Counted from the stretch's first letter, positions 27,754 to 36,386 are shown. The stretch: DNA of 64,000 nucleotides from Sporomusa sp. KB1 (GCF_007830295.1 NZ_VLKC01000002.1:2392670-2456669), one strand, 5' to 3'. The notes: generated by a model not told the origin, from the letters alone. Program-made: numbers and translations.

Positions 27754-29583
27754 ATGTGTGGAATCGTAGGCTATATCGGTCCCGATCAGGCGGCACCGTT
27801 TTTATTAGAAGGAATGAGTAAACTTGAATACCGGGGATATGACTCGGCTGGTATTGCCGTTTTTGATGGTAGTAAAATAAATGTTGATAAAAGTGTTGGC
27901 CGTTTGAATATTCTCGCCAAAAAGGTTGAAATGAAGCCGCTTACAGGCAATCTGGGCATTGGTCATACCCGGTGGGCGACACATGGCCGTCCTTCTGACG
28001 CTAACTCTCACCCGCATACTGATTGCACAGGCAAGTTTGTTGTTGTGCATAATGGCATTATCGAAAACTATATGCATATCAAAGAGAAACTCATTGCCAA
28101 AGGCCATAAATTCACTTCAGAAACCGATACTGAGGTGGTAGCTCACCTGTTGGAAGAGTACTATGAAGGTGATTTTGAAGCCACTGTAAAAAAAGTACTT
28201 GCAACTATTGAAGGCTCGTATGCGTTGGTTTTTATGTGCCAGGATGAGCCGGATAAGCTTATTTGCACCAAACAGGATAATCCGCTGGTTATTGGCCTTG
28301 GCGAAGGGGAAAACTTTATCGCTTCCGATATCCCTGCTATCATCAGCCGCACTCGGAGAACCTATATCTTGAGTGATGGCGAAATGGCCATAATCACCAA
28401 AGATTCCGTTTGGGTCATGAACCGTCAGGGAGTACCGGTAACTAAAAAAGTGTTTGAAGTAAACTGGGATGCCGAAGCAGCTGAAAAAGGCGGCTATGAG
28501 CATTTCATGATAAAAGAAATTTATGAGCAGCCTAAGGCTGTCCGCGAAACTATGACCGGACGAGTTGCCAAAGACAACAGTAGCGTAGCATTTGAAGAAC
28601 TAAAATGGATCAAAGAGGATGTTACTGCTCTCAAAAAAATTGCGATTGTCGCTTGCGGCACCGCTTATCATGCTGGTATTGTCGGTAAATATCTAATTGA
28701 AAACTTAGCCCGCATTCCGGTAGAAGTCGATGTGGCTTCCGAATTCCGTTATCGATCACCGCTTATTGACGACCAGACGCTCACCATTGTTATCAGCCAG
28801 TCAGGAGAAACCCTGGATACCCTAGCTGCATTGAAAGAAGCTAAAAAGCTGGGATCGCGTGTACTAGCTGTTACTAACGTTGTCGGCTCCTCTATCGCCC
28901 GCGAAGCCGACCAAGTTATCTATACCTGGGCTGGCCCGGAAATCGCGGTAGCCTCAACCAAAGCCTATACTACTCAGCTGATTGTAATGGCTATGCTGGC
29001 TATCTATATGGGCTCACTTAATGGCAAGCTGCCGCAAGCAAGAGTCCGTGAACTTTGCCAGGAACTACGCGAACTGCCCAACCACATCCATGAACTGCTG
29101 GAAGATGTTGAACCCATCAAAACCTTTGCCCAACAATATGGTTTCAATGAAGATGTATTCTTCCTTGGCCGATCTTTAGACTATGCCGTAGCTCTCGAAG
29201 GGGCACTCAAACTCAAAGAAATATCCTATATCCATGCTGAAGCCTACGCTGCCGGCGAACTAAAACATGGCACTTTGGCGCTAATTATTGAAGGCGTGCC
29301 TGTTATCGCGTTAGCCACGCAGAAAGATGTTTACGAAAAAATGCTCAGCAACATCAAAGAAGTCAAGGCTCGTGACGCCGTTGTTATCGGCATTGGACTC
29401 AAGGGCGATAATCAAATCGAAAAATATGTTGACCATACCATCTATATTCCAGCTACTGATAAATTCCTGACCCCAATTTTGTCCGTCATTCCCTTGCAGC
29501 TCTTGGCTTATTATGCTGCTGCTACTCGCGGCTGTGATGTTGATAAGCCAAGGAATCTGGCTAAGAGTGTTACGGTGGAGTAG
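27754..29583 (+). CDS. glmS: Glutamine-fructose-6-phosphate aminotransferase
   Basis: 609 aa; makes glucosamine-6-phosphate, the first committed step to UDP-GlcNAc. Cys1 of the mature chain (MCGIVGYIG) is the glutaminase nucleophile. Two SIS domains bind fructose-6-phosphate (CGTAYHAG, SQSGETLDT), and DKPRNLAKSVTVE is the conserved C-terminus. Expression should be controlled by the ribozyme upstream, giving feedback by its own product. Confidence 0.97.
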   Translation: MCGIVGYIGPDQAAPFLLEGMSKLEYRGYDSAGIAVFDGSKINVDKSVGRLNILAKKVEMKPLTGNLGIGHTRWATHGRPSDANSHPHTDCTGKFVVVHNGIIENYMHIKEKLIAKGHKFTSETDTEVVAHLLEEYYEGDFEATVKKVLATIEGSYALVFMCQDEPDKLICTKQDNPLVIGLGEGENFIASDIPAIISRTRRTYILSDGEMAIITKDSVWVMNRQGVPVTKKVFEVNWDAEAAEKGGYEHFMIKEIYEQPKAVRETMTGRVAKDNSSVAFEELKWIKEDVTALKKIAIVACGTAYHAGIVGKYLIENLARIPVEVDVASEFRYRSPLIDDQTLTIVISQSGETLDTLAALKEAKKLGSRVLAVTNVVGSSIAREADQVIYTWAGPEIAVASTKAYTTQLIVMAMLAIYMGSLNGKLPQARVRELCQELRELPNHIHELLEDVEPIKTFAQQYGFNEDVFFLGRSLDYAVALEGALKLKEISYIHAEAYAAGELKHGTLALIIEGVPVIALATQKDVYEKMLSNIKEVKARDAVVIGIGLKGDNQIEKYVDHTIYIPATDKFLTPILSVIPLQLLAYYAAATRGCDVDKPRNLAKSVTVE

Positions 29584-29597
29584 GGAAAGATAATAGC

Positions 29598-29632
29598 GAA
29601 TGCCACCCAAAATTTGATTTTGGGTGGCATTC
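29598..29632 (+). terminator. Terminator of glmS
   Basis: GAATGCCACCCAAAA (29598-29612) pairs perfectly with TTTTGGGTGGCATTC (29618-29632), a 15-bp stem. Confidence 0.9.
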
Positions 29633-29640
29633 TATGTTTG

Positions 29641-29847
29641 TTTAGCTAATTACCGGGTCAAGGAACATCTCCTTACCGATGTCTTTCCGTGCGTTCCTGC
29701 AATGAGAAGCAGAATGAGCGTCCCGTTGCTTCTCCCCAACTAGTGGTATAGCTATAGCAGCATTTAATAGTGATGCGTTCATGCTGCTTTGCATGTTCGT
29801 GACTATTTATTGGTATCAGGCGTTTGTAAATAAAGGTTAGGTTTTGG
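29641..29847. other. Non-coding structured interval between two terminators
   Basis: About 200 bases with no credible reading frame between the glmS terminator and a second strong terminator at 29848. Local hairpins are visible: GAGAAGCA with TGCTTCTC (near 29704-29736), and a stem-loop based on AATAGT/ACTATT (near 29767-29806). The downstream terminator with no gene in front of it suggests a small RNA or a decayed gene. I do not recognise the family. Confidence 0.35.
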
Positions 29848-29880
29848 GGCCATCCATCTTATTGATGGATGGCCTTTTTT
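29848..29880 (+). terminator. Strong terminator without an upstream gene
   Basis: GGCCATCCATC (29848-29858) and GATGGATGGCC (29864-29874), followed by T6. A textbook intrinsic terminator whose only possible upstream transcript is the non-coding interval or read-through from glmS. Confidence 0.88.
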
Positions 29881-29954
29881 GTTATTGTGGCAGGAATTCA
29901 CAAATTAATATATAAATATAATTATGACACTTTTATTGCTGGGAGAGATGTAAA

Positions 29955-30551
29955 ATGCCAATGGTTCCTGCTTTTTGCGACACTTGCGGTACTGTTTTTT
30001 CTTCGGGGATTTACTGCGAAAATTCTTTTAATATATCCTTATCGGGGTGCTCGTCAGGACCTTGCCCTTCGTGCGGTGGAATGGGCCATGTTCCTGATGG
30101 GGTTTATAATTTTATTGGAAACACAATTGAACTGTTGCAAGGTCCAAATAGAACTATTAAGGAATTGCAATCATTAGCCAGAATACTGGAAAAAGCACGA
30201 AGCAGTAAGTTAACGCAGGAACAGGTAGCTAATGAAATTTCAACAGAAGTACCGTCGTTATCGGCTATTTCAAATTACCTCCCCAAAAACGCAACGGAGC
30301 TATGTGCTTATATTAATGTTCTATTAGCCACGATAACTATACTATTTAATATTATGACTCATGAACCTAAGCAGAAAGTACAACCAGAACAAGTAATTAA
30401 TCACATATATCAGCAAAATATTCAAAGCACAACCAATTACCATATGCCTGCAGCTAGTAATAGTAGTTATGCAGGTGAGAAAGTAGGACGAAACGAGAAA
30501 TGTCCTTGTGGGAGCGATCTAAAGTATAAAAAGTGTTGTGGGAAGAACTAG
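29955..30551 (+). CDS. SEC-C motif protein with N-terminal zinc ribbon
   Basis: 198 aa, family not named with confidence. The N-terminus has CDTCG and a later CPSCGG, which could bind zinc. A helical middle part follows, and the last 16 residues (CPCGSDLKYKKCCGK) are the SEC-C zinc motif found at the end of SecA and in many small proteins. A GGGAGAG site precedes ATG 29955. It has its own terminator and stands alone; role unknown. Confidence 0.7.
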   Translation: MPMVPAFCDTCGTVFSSGIYCENSFNISLSGCSSGPCPSCGGMGHVPDGVYNFIGNTIELLQGPNRTIKELQSLARILEKARSSKLTQEQVANEISTEVPSLSAISNYLPKNATELCAYINVLLATITILFNIMTHEPKQKVQPEQVINHIYQQNIQSTTNYHMPAASNSSYAGEKVGRNEKCPCGSDLKYKKCCGKN

Positions 30552-30561
30552 TATTATTTCC

Positions 30562-30593
30562 GCCTGCCGGGTTCGTCCTGGTGGGCTTTTTTT
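30562..30593 (+). terminator. Terminator of the SEC-C gene
   Basis: GCCTGCCGGG (30562-30571) pairs with CCTGGTGGGC (30577-30586) with wobbles, followed by T8. Confidence 0.85.
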
Positions 30594-30786
30594 TATTTTC
30601 CATCTTTTAGAACTTTGGGTGTCAGGCTTGCTTTATTAGAAAAATTGACTTATCTGAAATGACAGTATCAGCGTCAAGGGATGGTGTAAGTTTCTTAATA
30701 AAAAAACCAATCTTTTTACCTTTATGCCCTTGCAATTTATGTAAAAGAGTACTAATATTAGTAATAGGTGGAAATTAAAAAGTAAA

Positions 30787-30874
30787 GTCGCCGTGTCCCA
30801 TAGGTGTTGGAGCACCTATAGGCACGAGCAGGTGCGGTAACACCTACACGTAACAGCGAACTGTCCACGACGAC
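30787..30874. other. Cloverleaf-like structured element
   Basis: An outer stem GTCGCCGTG (30787-30795) with CACGACGAC (30866-30874, one mismatch) encloses three hairpins: ATAGGTG/CACCTAT (30800-30819), AGGTG/CACCT (30830-30845) and ACAG-CGAA-CTGT (30853-30864). Together they make a four-way junction of 88 bases. It lies in a 620-base gene-free stretch (30594-31213). It is not a tRNA: the arm sizes and T-loop do not fit. It could be a mobile palindromic repeat or a structured RNA. Confidence 0.5.
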
Positions 30875-31074
30875 AATCTTATTATACCCGGTTGTTAGCT
30901 GAATTACAAGTTTTGACAATTGAAGTGTAATGATTGGTGCGAAAGGCAGATGGCTGTGCGACTGCATGCAATATTCGATGGTATCATATCTTGATACAGG
31001 TTTGGCAGGACACGCTGACGGGTTCTGTTATTTGGGTTGTTTCCTGTAGCTTGATACTGTTGCAAAAATCGATT

Positions 31075-31168
31075 AGGATCGCATGTGTAGGGTAGAAATA
31101 ATCCTGCATATGTGATCCTTTTTAATTTCCTCCTGTAAAATTCCCATTCATGGGTGATTACAGGAGGG
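31075..31168. other. Two adjacent strong hairpins
   Basis: First hairpin: AGGATCGCATGTG (31075-31087) with CATATGTGATCCT (31107-31119), then T5, terminator-like. Second: CCTCCTGTAA (near 31130) with TTACAGGAGG (near 31157), a perfect 10-bp stem that hides an AGGAGG sequence. They precede a small reading frame at 31214. Confidence 0.5.
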
Positions 31169-31213
31169 CATAGAAGCCTCCAGATAAAATAAGGAGGGTG
31201 GGTTAACTGATTT

Positions 31214-31417
31214 ATGAATATCAGATACCTGGATTGTAAGAAACAAGAAACTGAGCTATATAATGAAATTTGGGAACTATCTGAAGAACTTGATCGGCTG
31301 GATAAAGAGGGAAAAGACACAACCGGCACTATCCAGAGATTTGGGGAGGTATTAGAGGAATTTTTGTTATTCAGGCGGCGGGGAGGCAAAGACCAGCTAG
31401 TTAACGGCAAACCCTAA
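31214..31417 (+). CDS. Small hypothetical protein
   Basis: 67 aa, rich in Glu, Leu and Arg, predicted helical or coiled coil through residues 8-52. An AAGGAGGG site lies about 17 bases before ATG 31214, a long spacing that lowers confidence. No family recognised. It sits in a gene-poor stretch after two hairpins. Confidence 0.35.
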   Translation: MNIRYLDCKKQETELYNEIWELSEELDRLDKEGKDTTGTIQRFGEVLEEFLLFRRRGGKDQLVNGKP

Positions 31418-31597
31418 ACCATAAGTGGACAGTAGGGATGCTTCTCTTTTGGCAACTCTATCAAGCAAAAAAAGTGTTTCCCTCCCCGTGTTTCCTCTCA
31501 ATTGAGAGGGCGACTGGAATAGTATTGCTTTTAAATACCATTTTGTCTATAGTTATCTCATAATTATCTTTTTAAGCTATTTTTACGGGAGGTTTGT

Positions 31598-32068
31598 ATG
31601 AAGAAGGTTATTTTTGCACTCGTTATTACTGCTGTATTTTTTAGTTTTATTCCAACGACCTCTTTTGCTTGAAAAGACTGCGGTGATGACCCTTTGTATA
31701 AGGGTTTTACGGAATCATCCTCCGAGGGATTTGTTGCTAAAGAGTTTGATAAGCTTGCTCCTGCTCCGGGAATTGATTGGAGTGGATCACTTGAAACATG
31801 GATGGATCAGGCTCGCCAGAACGGATGGAACGTTAAGACTTCCGTTACAGACGTCAAATTAGGATCAATCGTCCTTTTTGACCAATCAAACAAAATAATA
31901 GTCGGTATTGTCCGCGACATCAATGATACTGGTATCCGATTTGATACACTTGAACATAATCAAGTACAGCAAAAAATGGTTAATTACCAGTCAGTTAATG
32001 AATATAAAATAATTGGCTATATTTGGCCTGAACGTACTATACCAAGGATGAAGCTAATAATCAAGTAA
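31598..32068 (+). pseudogene. Exported protein gene with in-frame TGA at codon 25
   Basis: ATG 31598 after an ACGGGAGG site starts a 24-residue signal peptide (MKKVIFALVI to TTSFA). TGA at 31670-31672 interrupts the frame exactly at the cleavage site. The same frame then continues for 131 codons (KDCGDDPLYKGF onward) with a compact domain containing LGSIVLFD and VGIVRDI, reminiscent of small secreted CHAP-like proteins. The TGA most simply replaces TGG, since AFAW is a common junction; selenocysteine is possible but unsupported. A terminator follows. Confidence 0.6.
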
Positions 32069-32077
32069 CCACCTTTA

Positions 32078-32105
32078 ACCGGGTTTATCCCGGTCTTATT
32101 TTTTC
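32078..32105 (+). terminator. Terminator after the interrupted gene
   Basis: ACCGGG (32078-32083) with CCCGGT (32089-32094), then a T-rich tract. Its intact state suggests the interrupted gene decayed recently or is still expressed. Confidence 0.7.
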
Positions 32106-32150
32106 GATATGCCAAGCATTATAAATACGGAGTTAAAGTAGGTGAGTAAA

Positions 32151-32463
32151 ATGCCGCGAACTGCCCGGAAGAAAAGTAATAGCGGAATATATCATATAAT
32201 GCTACGAGGAATAAACAGACAAATTATATTTGAGGATGATGAAGATAGCGTTAAGTATATCATGTTCAACTTATTATAAAAGTGAATAACGAGTCGTTGG
32301 AAAGTATAATGAAACGAATAGGAGTAAGCTATGTTTATTGGTATAATTGGAAATACAAACGGTCTTGTCACTTATTTCAAGATAGATACAAAAGTGAAGT
32401 AATCGAAGATGATAGTTATTTATTGTCAGGGGCTATTGATAGTTATTTTAGTGGAGAAAACTA
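32151..32463 (+). pseudogene. REP-associated tyrosine transposase (IS200-like) remnant
   Basis: Two pieces of a Y1 transposase. 32151-32279 encodes the N-terminus MPRTARKKSNSGIYHIMLRG, the hallmark of RAYT/TnpREP proteins. 32282-32463 encodes a later part with SLESIMKRIG and HLFQDRYKSEVIEDDSYLL. The HxH catalytic segment between them is missing and the C-terminus is lost, so the gene is dead by internal deletion. The bases to 32762 hold no gene I can support. Confidence 0.75.
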
Positions 32464-32762
32464 ATAGTGTCAAATGGCCTCATCCCTTGCAGAATGCGGG
32501 GTTGAGGGGTATTATTTTGTAGCGGGAGGCTAATAATGAGAAGTGAATTCTCATGTCGCAAACTCGGTGTCGAAAATGTAAAATAAATAACTTGTTTATG
32601 CCTGTTTTCAGTCTCTTAACATGCCTGAGGCGGAAATGCTGACGATTTGTGAAACAATGTCGGTTAGCTGACAGGTAATTGTGTATCTATATGCTATGTT
32701 ATAAACAGGATATTTAGCTTATCAAAGTAGCAGGGAATTTCTGGAATAACGAGGTGCGGATA

Positions 32763-33434
32763 TTGAAGAGATTAGGGGATTTCCACGGGTTACCTTTATT
32801 CAGTCAATTGCCGGAAGCAATCGTAGCCAAGTACTTTAGCCATTGTCTTACGCGGAAATATAGAAAGAAAGAAGAAGTTTTTGGTTCTGGTGAACATGCA
32901 GATTATATCTATTTGCTTGTGTCCGGTAAAATTCGTGTGTACTTGAGTTATCCTAACGGTAAAGAGTTTACCCTTACACTATTGCAAGCCGGTGATGTTT
33001 ATAGTGGGCATACGCGTGCTTTGGGACAGGCGCTGGCAGATAGTGAAGTGTTACTTATTCCTGTTGAGTCTTTCCGTAAGTTGTTAGTAGAAGTTCCACT
33101 GTTTGCTATGAATGTGATTTCAGTATTGGGTGATTCCCTGAGAAATTCAATGAATATTATCGAAAGTTTAGTATTTAAAGAAGTGAATAAGAGACTTTAT
33201 CATTTTATTTATAGTCTTGCTCTTTCGGCAAATCGTCACGGAGAGTCTGCTATTCAAGTCCAATTAGGATTAACTCATCAACAAATAGGTACAATGGTCG
33301 GTAGTACAAGACAGACGGTGAATATGTTTTTTAATAATCTGCAAAAGGAAGGAATAATTACTATGGGAAAGGATAAGTTGATTATTCATGATTTTGCGAT
33401 TATTACTGAACGTGCGCGCGATGATAGTGAGTAG
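32763..33434 (+). CDS. CooA-like Crp/Fnr-family regulator
   Basis: 223 aa from TTG 32763, with GAGGTG 6 bases upstream (GTG 32754 is the alternative). A cyclic-nucleotide-type effector domain (residues 10-120), a long dimerisation helix and a winged HTH (TMVGSTRQTVNMFFNNLQKEG, about 175-195) are visible. The stretch VYLSYPNGKEFTLTLLQAGD then GHTRA closely resembles the CO sensor CooA, and His83 falls where CooA has its conserved proximal heme histidine. The Cys near it in Rhodospirillum CooA is Ser here. It precedes acsB, so CO control of acetyl-CoA synthase is a reasonable inference. Confidence 0.7.
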   Translation: MKRLGDFHGLPLFSQLPEAIVAKYFSHCLTRKYRKKEEVFGSGEHADYIYLLVSGKIRVYLSYPNGKEFTLTLLQAGDVYSGHTRALGQALADSEVLLIPVESFRKLLVEVPLFAMNVISVLGDSLRNSMNIIESLVFKEVNKRLYHFIYSLALSANRHGESAIQVQLGLTHQQIGTMVGSTRQTVNMFFNNLQKEGIITMGKDKLIIHDFAIITERARDDSE

Positions 33435-33477
33435 CGAGGCGGGTAATCATAATTATTGAAAAAATGGGATTTTTTTT

Positions 33478-33505
33478 GCCGGATGTCGGCTAGATGACAT
33501 CCGGC
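33478..33505 (+). terminator. Terminator between the regulator and acsB
   Basis: GCCGGATGTC (33478-33487) and GACATCCGGC (33496-33505) form a perfect 10-bp stem. acsB is therefore transcribed from its own promoter in 33510-33660. Confidence 0.75.
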
Positions 33506-33676
33506 TTGCTATTTCTCTGTTATTTTATAAGTAGGGAAAGGCGCTGTAAAGCATATATAACAAATTGTTGCAAGCAGCCGGACTTTTATTGACAGTTCCT
33601 AAGCTTTTCAGGATTGAGATTGATTAAAATGTCAATATTAGGTGAATAAGACGTACTCTATGAAGGGGGACTACAA

Positions 33677-35812
33677 ATGTCGAAGCAAATTTGTGAACTG
33701 GCTTACCAAGGAGCCACTACGGCTGTAAGTGTTGCCGAAAAACTTCTCAACGAAGCCATTGAAAAGCATGGGGCTGAAACCCTAGTTAAATATCCTGACA
33801 CAGCGTACAAGCTGCCGATCATTACCGCCTTGGGCGGTGAAGAAGTCTTGACTCTGGGAGATCTTGTACCTGTCTTACAGAGAATTAAAGAGAATAACCT
33901 ACGTCCTGAGCCGGAGTTAGGTAATGCTTTGCTATCAGGTGAAGCAACATTGTATGCGGGGGAAATTATTGAAGCTTTGCGTTATGTTACCGGCACAAAA
34001 CCTGATGAACCTCCTTACACTGGCTTTTTATCTGACCCGGTTTTGCGTAAATTTGGTGTACCGCTGGTTGACGGAACAATTCCTGGAGTTGCTGTTGTCA
34101 CCGGCAAAGCCAAAGACGCCAAGGATGGCGCCAAGCTGGTTAAAGACCTGCAAGCCAAAGGTATTATGGTAATGCTAGTCAATGATATAATTGAACAATG
34201 CATTGCAGAAGATATCAAAGTCGGAGTTGATTATATTACCTTCCCATTGGGGAATTTTACCCAGATTATTCATGCGGTCAACTTTGCTACTCGTGCGGGC
34301 TTGGCGTTCGGTGGTGTTCCTAGTGGAGCGCGTGAACAAATGCTTGACTATCAAAAACGCCGTGTGCCTGCCTTCGTCATTGCATTGGGCGAACTCGACG
34401 CTGTTACTATAGCTATCGGTGCAGGGGCATTGTTTTTTGGTTTCCCAATCGTTACTGACCAGGATTTGCCGTCAGAACTTCAGATTCCCGGACTTCTGGA
34501 AGCTCAGCCTGACTATGATAAAATTGTCAAGTTGGCGCTTGAACTCCGCGGCATTAAGCTCAAAATCGTTGACATTCCTGTACCTATCACTATTGGTCCT
34601 GCTTTCGAAGGCGAGACCATCCGTAAGAAAGACGCCTATGTTGAGTTCGGCGGTGGCCGTTCCACCAGCTTTGAACTTGTCCGCATGATGTCTTCTGACG
34701 AAGTTGAAGATGGTAAAATCGAAGTTATCGGACCAGACATTGACGAAATGCCTGAAGGTAGTATTTTTCCGATTGGCTTCATGATTGACATCTATGGTCG
34801 TAAGATGCAAGATGATTTTGAGGGCGTGCTTGAGCGCCGCGTTCACTACAACCTCAACTACGGTGAAGGTTTGTGGCACGTAGCACAGCGTGATATGTGC
34901 TGGGTTCGTATCAGCAAAGGCGCTAAAGCTGCTGGCTTCAAAATTAGGGACTTTGGCGAGATTCTTATTGCTAAGTATAAGTCGGATTATCCGGCCATTG
35001 TTGACCGTGTGCAGGTTACAATCGTTACTGATAAAGATATTATTGAAGAAAAAATCAAGATCGCCCGTGAGAAATATAAGGCGCGCGATGCCCGCCTGAA
35101 AGGTCTTACTGACGAGTCGGTTGATGTCTTCTACTCTTGTTTGCTCTGTCAGTCGTTTGCGCCTAATCATGTATGTATTGTTACCCCGCAGCGGGTTGGC
35201 TTGTGTGGTGCTGTAAGCTGGCTTGATGCCAAAGCATCTAACGAGATTACCCCCACTGGACCAAACCAGCCGATTCCTAAAGGCGAGTGCCTTGATGAAG
35301 CTAAGGGCATGTGGCAGAATATGAACGAATTCGTATACAATTCCTCTAACCGCACATTAGAAGAGGTTAATCTCTATACTCTGATGGATCGTCCGATGAC
35401 CTCTTGCGGATGTTTTGAAGCCATTCTGGCGATACTACCGTTGTGTAACGGTGTAATGATTACTACCCGTGAGCATTCTGGTGATACTCCTTGCGGCATG
35501 ACCTTCTCAACGCTGGCCGGAACTTGCGGCGGTGGTGTGCAAACCCCTGGGTTCATGGGTATTGGTCGTACGTATCTTACCAGTTCCAAGTTTATCTCTG
35601 CTGATGGCGGCTTGGGCCGTATTGTCTGGATGCCAAAAGACCTTAAAGTATACCTCGGACAAGATCTGGTTGATGCTGCGGTAGCTGCCGGTTTGGGAGC
35701 CGATTTTGTTGATAAGATTGCTGATGAAACTGTTGGCATTACTGAAGATGAAATCTTACCTTTTCTGGAAGAAAAGCAACACCCAGCCCTAACCATGAAA
35801 CCGTTAATGTGA
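33677..35812 (+). CDS. acsB: CO dehydrogenase/acetyl-CoA synthase, acetyl-CoA synthase subunit
   Basis: 711 aa; assembles acetyl-CoA from a methyl group, CO and CoA at the nickel-containing A-cluster, the last step of the Wood-Ljungdahl pathway. All A-cluster ligands are present with the spacing of the Moorella enzyme: Cys488, 491, 500 and 510 for the [4Fe-4S] cubane, and Cys577-Gly-Cys579 for the distal nickel site. AAGGGGG precedes ATG 33677. Unusually, no acsA, acsC, acsD, acsE or cooC gene is adjacent; only the CooA-like regulator is. The partners must be elsewhere in the genome. Confidence 0.95.
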   Translation: MSKQICELAYQGATTAVSVAEKLLNEAIEKHGAETLVKYPDTAYKLPIITALGGEEVLTLGDLVPVLQRIKENNLRPEPELGNALLSGEATLYAGEIIEALRYVTGTKPDEPPYTGFLSDPVLRKFGVPLVDGTIPGVAVVTGKAKDAKDGAKLVKDLQAKGIMVMLVNDIIEQCIAEDIKVGVDYITFPLGNFTQIIHAVNFATRAGLAFGGVPSGAREQMLDYQKRRVPAFVIALGELDAVTIAIGAGALFFGFPIVTDQDLPSELQIPGLLEAQPDYDKIVKLALELRGIKLKIVDIPVPITIGPAFEGETIRKKDAYVEFGGGRSTSFELVRMMSSDEVEDGKIEVIGPDIDEMPEGSIFPIGFMIDIYGRKMQDDFEGVLERRVHYNLNYGEGLWHVAQRDMCWVRISKGAKAAGFKIRDFGEILIAKYKSDYPAIVDRVQVTIVTDKDIIEEKIKIAREKYKARDARLKGLTDESVDVFYSCLLCQSFAPNHVCIVTPQRVGLCGAVSWLDAKASNEITPTGPNQPIPKGECLDEAKGMWQNMNEFVYNSSNRTLEEVNLYTLMDRPMTSCGCFEAILAILPLCNGVMITTREHSGDTPCGMTFSTLAGTCGGGVQTPGFMGIGRTYLTSSKFISADGGLGRIVWMPKDLKVYLGQDLVDAAVAAGLGADFVDKIADETVGITEDEILPFLEEKQHPALTMKPLM

Positions 35813-35989
35813 TTATCAAAAATACAGGGCTGTGCTGCGATAGTAGGACTTTTGTGTATTAGCTTATTGCTTAAATATCTCCAAACAAATAACTTTGCCA
35901 TATTTGCTGCATATAGAATAATCTTGGCAGCACTCATCGTGTGTGATACTTTGTCAGGGGTGCATAAACGATTACTAAAGAAAAAATAG
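35813..35989 (+). pseudogene. 3' remnant of undecaprenyl-diphosphatase (uppP/bacA)
   Basis: Starting directly after the acsB stop and in the same frame, 58 codons read through to TAG 35987. LLKYLQTNNFAIFAAYRIILAALIV is the characteristic last membrane region of UppP (split here: LLKYLQTNNFAIF then AYRIILAALIV). The first 200 or so residues of the enzyme are missing. This is best read as the scar of a deletion or insertion that placed acsB against the tail of uppP; the following terminator is probably uppP's own. Confidence 0.7.
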
Positions 35990-36024
35990 CTACTGTCGCA
36001 TTGGTGCTGCAGTAGCTATTTTTT
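35981..36024 (+). terminator. Terminator downstream of acsB/uppP remnant
   Basis: AAAAAATAGCTACTG (35981-35995) pairs with CAGTAGCTATTTTTT (36010-36024), plus more T residues. The stem includes the stop codon of the uppP remnant. Confidence 0.92.
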
Positions 36025-36050
36025 TTATTTTTTTCTGTTCTTCAAGGCGA

Positions 36051-36251
36051 TTAATAATATGTTATTAATTTATGTGAAACAGCGTAATTGTAAGCCGCTA
36101 TAATGATATTTCTATTGAAAACGGCCTCGGAAGTGTCTCCATAATAGGCTCCTCCCGGCATGTTACCATGTGATTCATATAAGATTTTTTCTGGGGAATC
36201 TCCCCAAAACTCATCGTTATTTATCCAAATTGATCCGTCTTGGTTCCATTG
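36051..36251 (-). pseudogene. Orphan minus-strand reading frame, likely gene remnant
   Basis: 66 codons open on the minus strand between stops, with protein-like composition (GSIWINNDEFWGDSPEKI, MPGGAYYGDTSEAVFNRN). There is no start codon at its 5' end except an internal ATG and no ribosome-binding site. Probably the C-terminal debris of an unidentified gene next to the uppP scar. The rest of 36025-36386 holds nothing else I can support. Confidence 0.3.
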
Positions 36252-36386
36252 AGTTTATATGAAAAATCACACAAAAGATAATAATTGTCAAATAATGCTT
36301 AAAAGGAATGACTGCTATGGTTATTGAAATATATAGAAGGGTTAAATAAATTTAAACAAAAAATGCCGCTGCAAGGGAGGGTAGAT

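Noticed and set aside
29869..30177. 102-aa membrane-like frame overlapping the SEC-C gene
   Set aside because: No ribosome-binding site, starts inside a terminator and conflicts with the better supported frame containing zinc motifs.
30787..30874. Cloverleaf as a tRNA or tmRNA piece
   Set aside because: No acceptor CCA region, no TTC-type T-loop and wrong arm lengths.
30904..31410. 168-aa minus-strand frame
   Set aside because: Low-complexity Ser/Pro composition, no site, and it covers hairpins and the small plus-strand gene.
33600..33640. FNR/CooA-type binding site before acsB (TTGA ... TCAA)
   Set aside because: The half-site spacing is 8 rather than the 6 expected for Crp/Fnr family operators.
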